Shown one piece after another: positions 21,086 through 22,225 of a stretch of 22,225 nucleotides of DNA. The DNA lies in NCBI GenBank assembly GCA_001584585.1, contig LSYV01000016.1, forward strand, positions 721,976 through 744,200. The letters run 5' to 3'. This DNA comes from Gonium pectorale (taxonomy: Eukaryota; Chlorophyta; Chlorophyceae; Chlamydomonadales; Volvocaceae). Numbering within the stretch: position 1 is the first letter of the stretch; the number at the start of each line of letters is the position of its first letter. Made by a program: the position numbers and the translations under genes. The notes under the pieces were generated by a model. The model did no database searches, was not told the origin of the DNA, and worked only from the letters and a program-made list of their open reading frames with translations.

Positions 21086-21971
21086 TCATATGTTGTTGCT
21101 GTTGTTGTTGGTGGTGTTGGCGTAGCTGTTCCTAGCCGCCATGGTGCTCCCCACCACCACCCGCGACAGCCGGCTCGGCGGCCGGCGCCGGTCCTCGGTC
21201 GGCTCCCTGCTGCTGTAGGAGACCAGCTCCTGCAGCCTCGCGGCAATGTCCGCGAAGGTGGGCCGCTCCCGGGGGTCAACCACCAGGCACGCGGCGGCCA
21301 GCTCTGCGTACTGCCGGTGGGGCGACTCCATCATGTCCTGCGCAGAGCGGGCAATGGTCCGGGGTTGGCGTGAGCACCCTCCGTGGAACAGCGAAATGAA
21401 ACGGGGGAGGGGGCGCGGCGCAGCGGCATGAGCGCACAGTGTCAGCAGACCACTGAAGCTGTCGGGACTTTGCTCCTCTGCGACGGGGTGGCATCCGTTC
21501 GATGAGCACCGGCTGGCGCTCCAGCAGCATTGTCCCGGGCCGGGGCCGGGGCGAGCTGTGCCCGCGGCCGCGTGCGCCCTCGGCTTGCCTCGTGCCTTGG
21601 TATGCATGCGTGTTGAAAAGGAAAACGCATACGCCTGCATGTGTGCGCCGACGGTTACACCGCACAGCAGGGCTGGCGCGCGCAGTCCGACCTGCCACGC
21701 GTCCACCCATCGCCGGCAGCCCCCATGCCGCACGAGAGGCTTGCCAAGAGCCCAGGACGGTGCCGCGCGCCGCCCCGCACGCTGCCCAAGTCCGCGCGCC
21801 TACCTGCAGCAAATAGCTGTGCAGCGGCGCAGGGTCACCGGAGCTCAACGCCCCGGCCATGACCTGCAACGCCCTGATGTCGCCCAGTGGGACGCCATAG
21901 TAGAGCTCGATGAGCAGCAGGCCGAAGGACCACACGTCGGAACGAGTGGACATCTCGCCAGAGGCCATGAC
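21086..21971 (-). CDS. Protein kinase (TKL-like), last two exons; 5' part beyond the right edge
   Basis: Two exons on the minus strand, 21971-21804 (56 codons) and 21337-21086 (84 codons with TGA), join in phase 0. The first encodes MSTRSDVWSFGLLLIELYYG, kinase subdomain IX with the invariant Asp and the DVWSFG signature, plus the following helix. The second encodes CLVVDPRERPTFADIAARL, subdomain XI with its invariant Arg, then a polar tail ending in an Asn/Thr-rich run coded by AAC repeats. The form of these motifs is typical of the TKL/tyrosine-kinase-like families common in green algae. Catalytic loop, lysine and any sensor domain are upstream and not in the window, so activity and substrate cannot be judged. 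The acceptor at 21972 implies at least one more exon past 22225; the bases 21972-22225 look intronic. Confidence 0.85.
21610..21630 (+). repeat. 21-bp dispersed repeat, copy 2 (kinase intron)
   Basis: Identical over 21 bases to 6957-6977 and in the same orientation. It lies in the 466-bp intron 21338-21803 of the kinase gene, flanked by ATGCATGC on the left. Both host genes are on the minus strand, so both introns carry the same strand in RNA. Confidence 0.7.
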
Positions 21972-22007
21972 CTGCGGAGAACGTCGGTGGGGGCAGGAGG
22001 TGGGGGA

Positions 22008-22053
22008 GGCGGGACAAGCAGCGGTGAGGTCCTGAGGGCGGGACAAGCAGCGG
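22008..22053. repeat. 17-bp direct repeat in the terminal kinase intron
   Basis: GGCGGGACAAGCAGCGG occurs at 22008-22024 and again at 22037-22053, a 29-base period. It lies upstream of the penultimate kinase exon, within sequence that looks intronic. Confidence 0.7.
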
Positions 22054-22225
22054 ATCGGGCCAGCTGCCCTGAAGCGCGCTCCAACGGCGCGCACAGCGTT
22101 GTGGGGCCCGCCGTTGTGCAGTGCAGTAGCCAAGGGCTAAGACGCTGGGTGCCTACCGGAATAAAGACAAGAGCAGTGCGGACGCGAAACGCATCACAGG
22201 CCGACAAGGACCTCCTGTTACTGGT

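Noticed and set aside
1..22225. CRISPR array, rRNA or bacterial operon
   Set aside because: No regularly spaced repeats or rRNA motifs were seen, and the genes are interrupted by spliceosomal introns.

Overview
The window looks like nuclear DNA of a GC-rich, intron-rich green alga, most likely a chlamydomonadalean (volvocine-type) species. Coding exons are very GC-rich and full of alanine/glycine runs. Introns are 60 to 700 bp with donors such as GTGCGT, GTGAGT and GTGGGT. Two of the proteins are plastid proteases typical of photosynthetic eukaryotes. Three genes could be spliced by hand from start to stop with every exon junction in phase. Two more run off the window edges.

Layout: (1) bases 1 to about 1740 (+): 3' exons of an unrecognised gene, perhaps a beta-propeller-type protein. 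(2) 2142-2925 (+): a complete four-exon RING-finger, tail-anchored E3 ubiquitin ligase of the RMA/RNF5 family (193 aa), with three human-type telomere repeats just before its start codon. (3) 2926-5114: a GC-poorer gap between convergent genes. (4) 5115-11870 (-): a complete thirteen-exon C-terminal processing protease (PDZ plus S41 peptidase, 610 aa) with a chloroplast/thylakoid-lumen leader. One of its introns appears to be GC-AG. (5) 11871-13275: a 1.4 kb divergent promoter region. (6) 13276-18078 (+): a complete ten-exon chloroplast site-2 metalloprotease (M50, ARASP/RseP type, 639 aa). (7) 18079-21085: a 3 kb gap between convergent genes with no supported gene. (8) 21086-21971 (-): the last two exons of a protein kinase whose upstream part lies beyond the right edge.

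Together: the CtpA-like lumenal protease and the ARASP-like intramembrane protease are head to head and share one intergenic region, so two plastid membrane-associated proteases may be co-regulated. The RMA ligase, a predicted membrane protein-quality-control factor, is convergent with the CtpA gene. No RNA gene, CRISPR array or intact mobile element was found. Small repeats include a 21-bp sequence shared between introns of two genes about 14.6 kb apart. No clearly new multi-gene system is visible; the divergent protease pair is the best candidate for functional linkage.
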